DNA of 15,173 nt, taken from assembly GCA_946626395.1 (NCBI GenBank), contig CAMOUF010000133.1, forward strand, positions 1-15,173, given 5' to 3'. The stretch is from an uncultured Clostridia bacterium (GTDB taxonomy: Bacteria > Bacillota > Clostridia > Christensenellales > Aristaeellaceae). Shown one piece after another: positions 14,246 through 15,173 of this stretch. The notes beneath the pieces are model-generated. The model made no database searches. It was not told the DNA's origin and saw nothing but the letters and a program-made list of their open reading frames with translations. Numbering within the stretch: position 1 is the stretch's first letter; each line of letters starts with the position of its first letter. A program made the position numbers and the translations under genes.

Positions 14246-14292
14246 TCTGGGGGAACCCGCTTTTTGGCCTGCAAAAAGCGGTTTCCCCCAGA
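14246..14292. promoter_or_regulatory. Large intercistronic hairpin between permease and binding-protein genes
   Basis: A 21-position stem with one mismatch (TCTGGGGGAA-C-CCGCTTTTTG pairing with 14272-14292) and a 5-base loop. On the minus-strand message it is followed by ACCCCC rather than a T-run, so it is not a normal terminator. Placed just after the permease stop and ahead of the binding-protein gene, it could protect or process mRNA so that more binding protein than permease is made, as known for malE-malF. That role is inference. Confidence 0.7.
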
Positions 14293-14295
14293 AAC

Positions 14296-15168
14296 TTATC
14301 CCTTGATGCCGCTGCGGCTGACGCCGGACATGATGTACTTGCGCAGGAACACGAACACCAGGAACAGCGGCGCGCTGACCAGGGCCACGGCGGCCATCTG
14401 GACGGGGTAATTCACGTCGCCGGTGGTGTCCGTAAAGGCGTTGCGCAAGCCGTTGGTGATCAGGCGGTGGGCTTCGTCGTTGGCCACCAGGCGGGGCCAG
14501 ATGTAGCTGTTCCAGGCGCCCATCATTTTCAGGATGGTAATGGAAATCAGGGTGGGCAGGGAAAGAGGCACCATCACCTTCCACAGGTATTTTAAATCGC
14601 TGGTGCCGTCCACCTTGGCGGCCAGATACAGCTCATTGGGAATCTGCAGGAAGTTCTGCCGCAGCAGATAGATGTAGAACACGCTCACCAGGAAGGGCAC
14701 GATCAGCACCGTGTAGGTGTTGCGCCAGCCCAGGTTGGTGACGGTGGCAACGTTGGCGATGGTAAAGAGCTCGCCGGGGATCATCATGGTGGCCAGCAGG
14801 GCCGCAAAGAGCAGCTCCTTGCCCTTGAATTCCAGGCGGGCGAAGGCGAAGGCCGTGAAAATGGTGATCACCAGGGAGAGCAGGGTGCTCACCACGCCCA
14901 CGATCATGGTGTTCTTGAACAGCACGCCCAGGCTGGCCGTGGTGAAGGCGTCGGCGTAGTTGGAAAGCAGCACCTGAGCGGGCCAGAAGGTGGGGGGGCT
15001 CAGGCGGTATTCCGCCAGAGATTTCAGGGACGAAATGATCATCCAGTAGAAGGGGAACAGCACGATGGCGGCCATAATGAGCAGGAACAGGTAAACGCCG
15101 AACTGGCTCAGGAATTTCACGATCTTTTGCCTGCCGGAGGTTTTCTGCATATCCCGGGCATGCATCAC
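14296..15168 (-). CDS. ABC transporter permease, CUT1/MalG type
   Basis: An inner-membrane subunit of a carbohydrate-type importer, about 290 aa. Hydrophobic segments lie near residues 24-46, 84-108, 118-139, 151-170, 207-225 and 255-277. LFPFYWMIISSLKS near the N-terminus is typical of MalG/UgpE-type permeases. The EAA loop that contacts the ATPase is at 179-202 (YLAAKVDGTSDLKYLWKVMV). The start is uncertain: GTG 15168, ATG 15165 or ATG 15150 are possible, and the frame stays open to the window edge, so upstream sequence must decide. A MalF-type partner permease is expected just past 15173. No ATPase gene is in the window; a shared MsmX-like ATPase elsewhere would be normal for this group. 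It is the first visible gene of the operon that ends at 9770. Confidence 0.93.
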   Translation of the reverse strand: MMHARDMQKTSGRQKIVKFLSQFGVYLFLLIMAAIVLFPFYWMIISSLKSLAEYRLSPPTFWPAQVLLSNYADAFTTASLGVLFKNTMIVGVVSTLLSLVITIFTAFAFARLEFKGKELLFAALLATMMIPGELFTIANVATVTNLGWRNTYTVLIVPFLVSVFYIYLLRQNFLQIPNELYLAAKVDGTSDLKYLWKVMVPLSLPTLISITILKMMGAWNSYIWPRLVANDEAHRLITNGLRNAFTDTTGDVNYPVQMAAVALVSAPLFLVFVFLRKYIMSGVSRSGIKG

Positions 15169-15173
15169 CTGCA

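Noticed and set aside
14134..14274. N-terminal extension of the binding protein from 14274
   Set aside because: The extension reads through part of the intercistronic hairpin region, lacks a ribosome-binding site, and would bury the signal peptide that begins at 14133.
14246..14292. Intrinsic terminator after the permease gene
   Set aside because: The stem is strong but no T-run follows on the minus strand.

Overview
The window comes from a GC-rich, Gram-positive-type anaerobe, most likely a Clostridia-class Bacillota from a gut or rumen setting. The clues are strong AGGAGG ribosome-binding sites, sigma-A promoters close to TTGACA-N17-TATAAT, a small SRP RNA without an Alu domain, a YczE-type membrane protein, an HTH/zinc-ribbon regulator, a secreted protein that looks like an atrophied bacterial Ig domain, and several carbohydrate genes. 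Placement below class level is a guess.

Layout, left to right. (1) Positions 1-1290, minus strand: a LacI-family regulator with a near-consensus promoter and a likely self-operator. Downstream of it lies the first 21 codons of malQ (4-alpha-glucanotransferase), which runs off the left edge. (2) 1359-1460: a heptamer inverted-repeat element, then a minus-strand flavin-binding PPOx-family gene. (3) 2043-4458, plus strand: a promoter, a membrane-anchored alpha/beta hydrolase, an exported VanX-type D-Ala-D-Ala dipeptidase with an unexplained C-terminal domain, and a strong terminator. (4) 4483-4574: a second heptamer inverted repeat. (5) 4637-6861, plus: a YczE-family membrane protein and a cytoplasmic clan-GH-A-like glycosidase. 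(6) 6890-7441: an HTH plus zinc-ribbon regulator as a single-gene unit. (7) 7517-7680: the SRP RNA gene with its own promoter. (8) 7686-9760: a GH13 enzyme and a DUF1232 protein, ending in a terminator shared with the convergent operon. (9) 15168 down to 9770, minus: a CUT1 ABC permease (MalG type), a solute-binding protein, a secreted staphylococcal-nuclease-like protein with OB-fold-like domains, and a secreted Ig/OB-repeat protein with an EEPAA linker and a helical tail.

How the genes fit together. The LacI regulator, MalQ and GH13 enzyme suggest maltodextrin or other alpha-glucan use. The VanX-type enzyme and the hydrolase look extracytoplasmic. The most unusual unit is the minus-strand operon at the right. 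It places two exported nucleic-acid-type proteins 19 bases apart, directly behind the binding protein of a CUT1 importer. This suggests extracellular nucleic-acid breakdown linked to uptake of a sugar or sugar-phosphate. That link is inference; the gene order and domains are what the sequence shows.

The heptamer repeats are a second theme. Two are inverted pairs between genes. A third, single-armed copy forms the last 11 codons and the stop codon of the LacI regulator gene.
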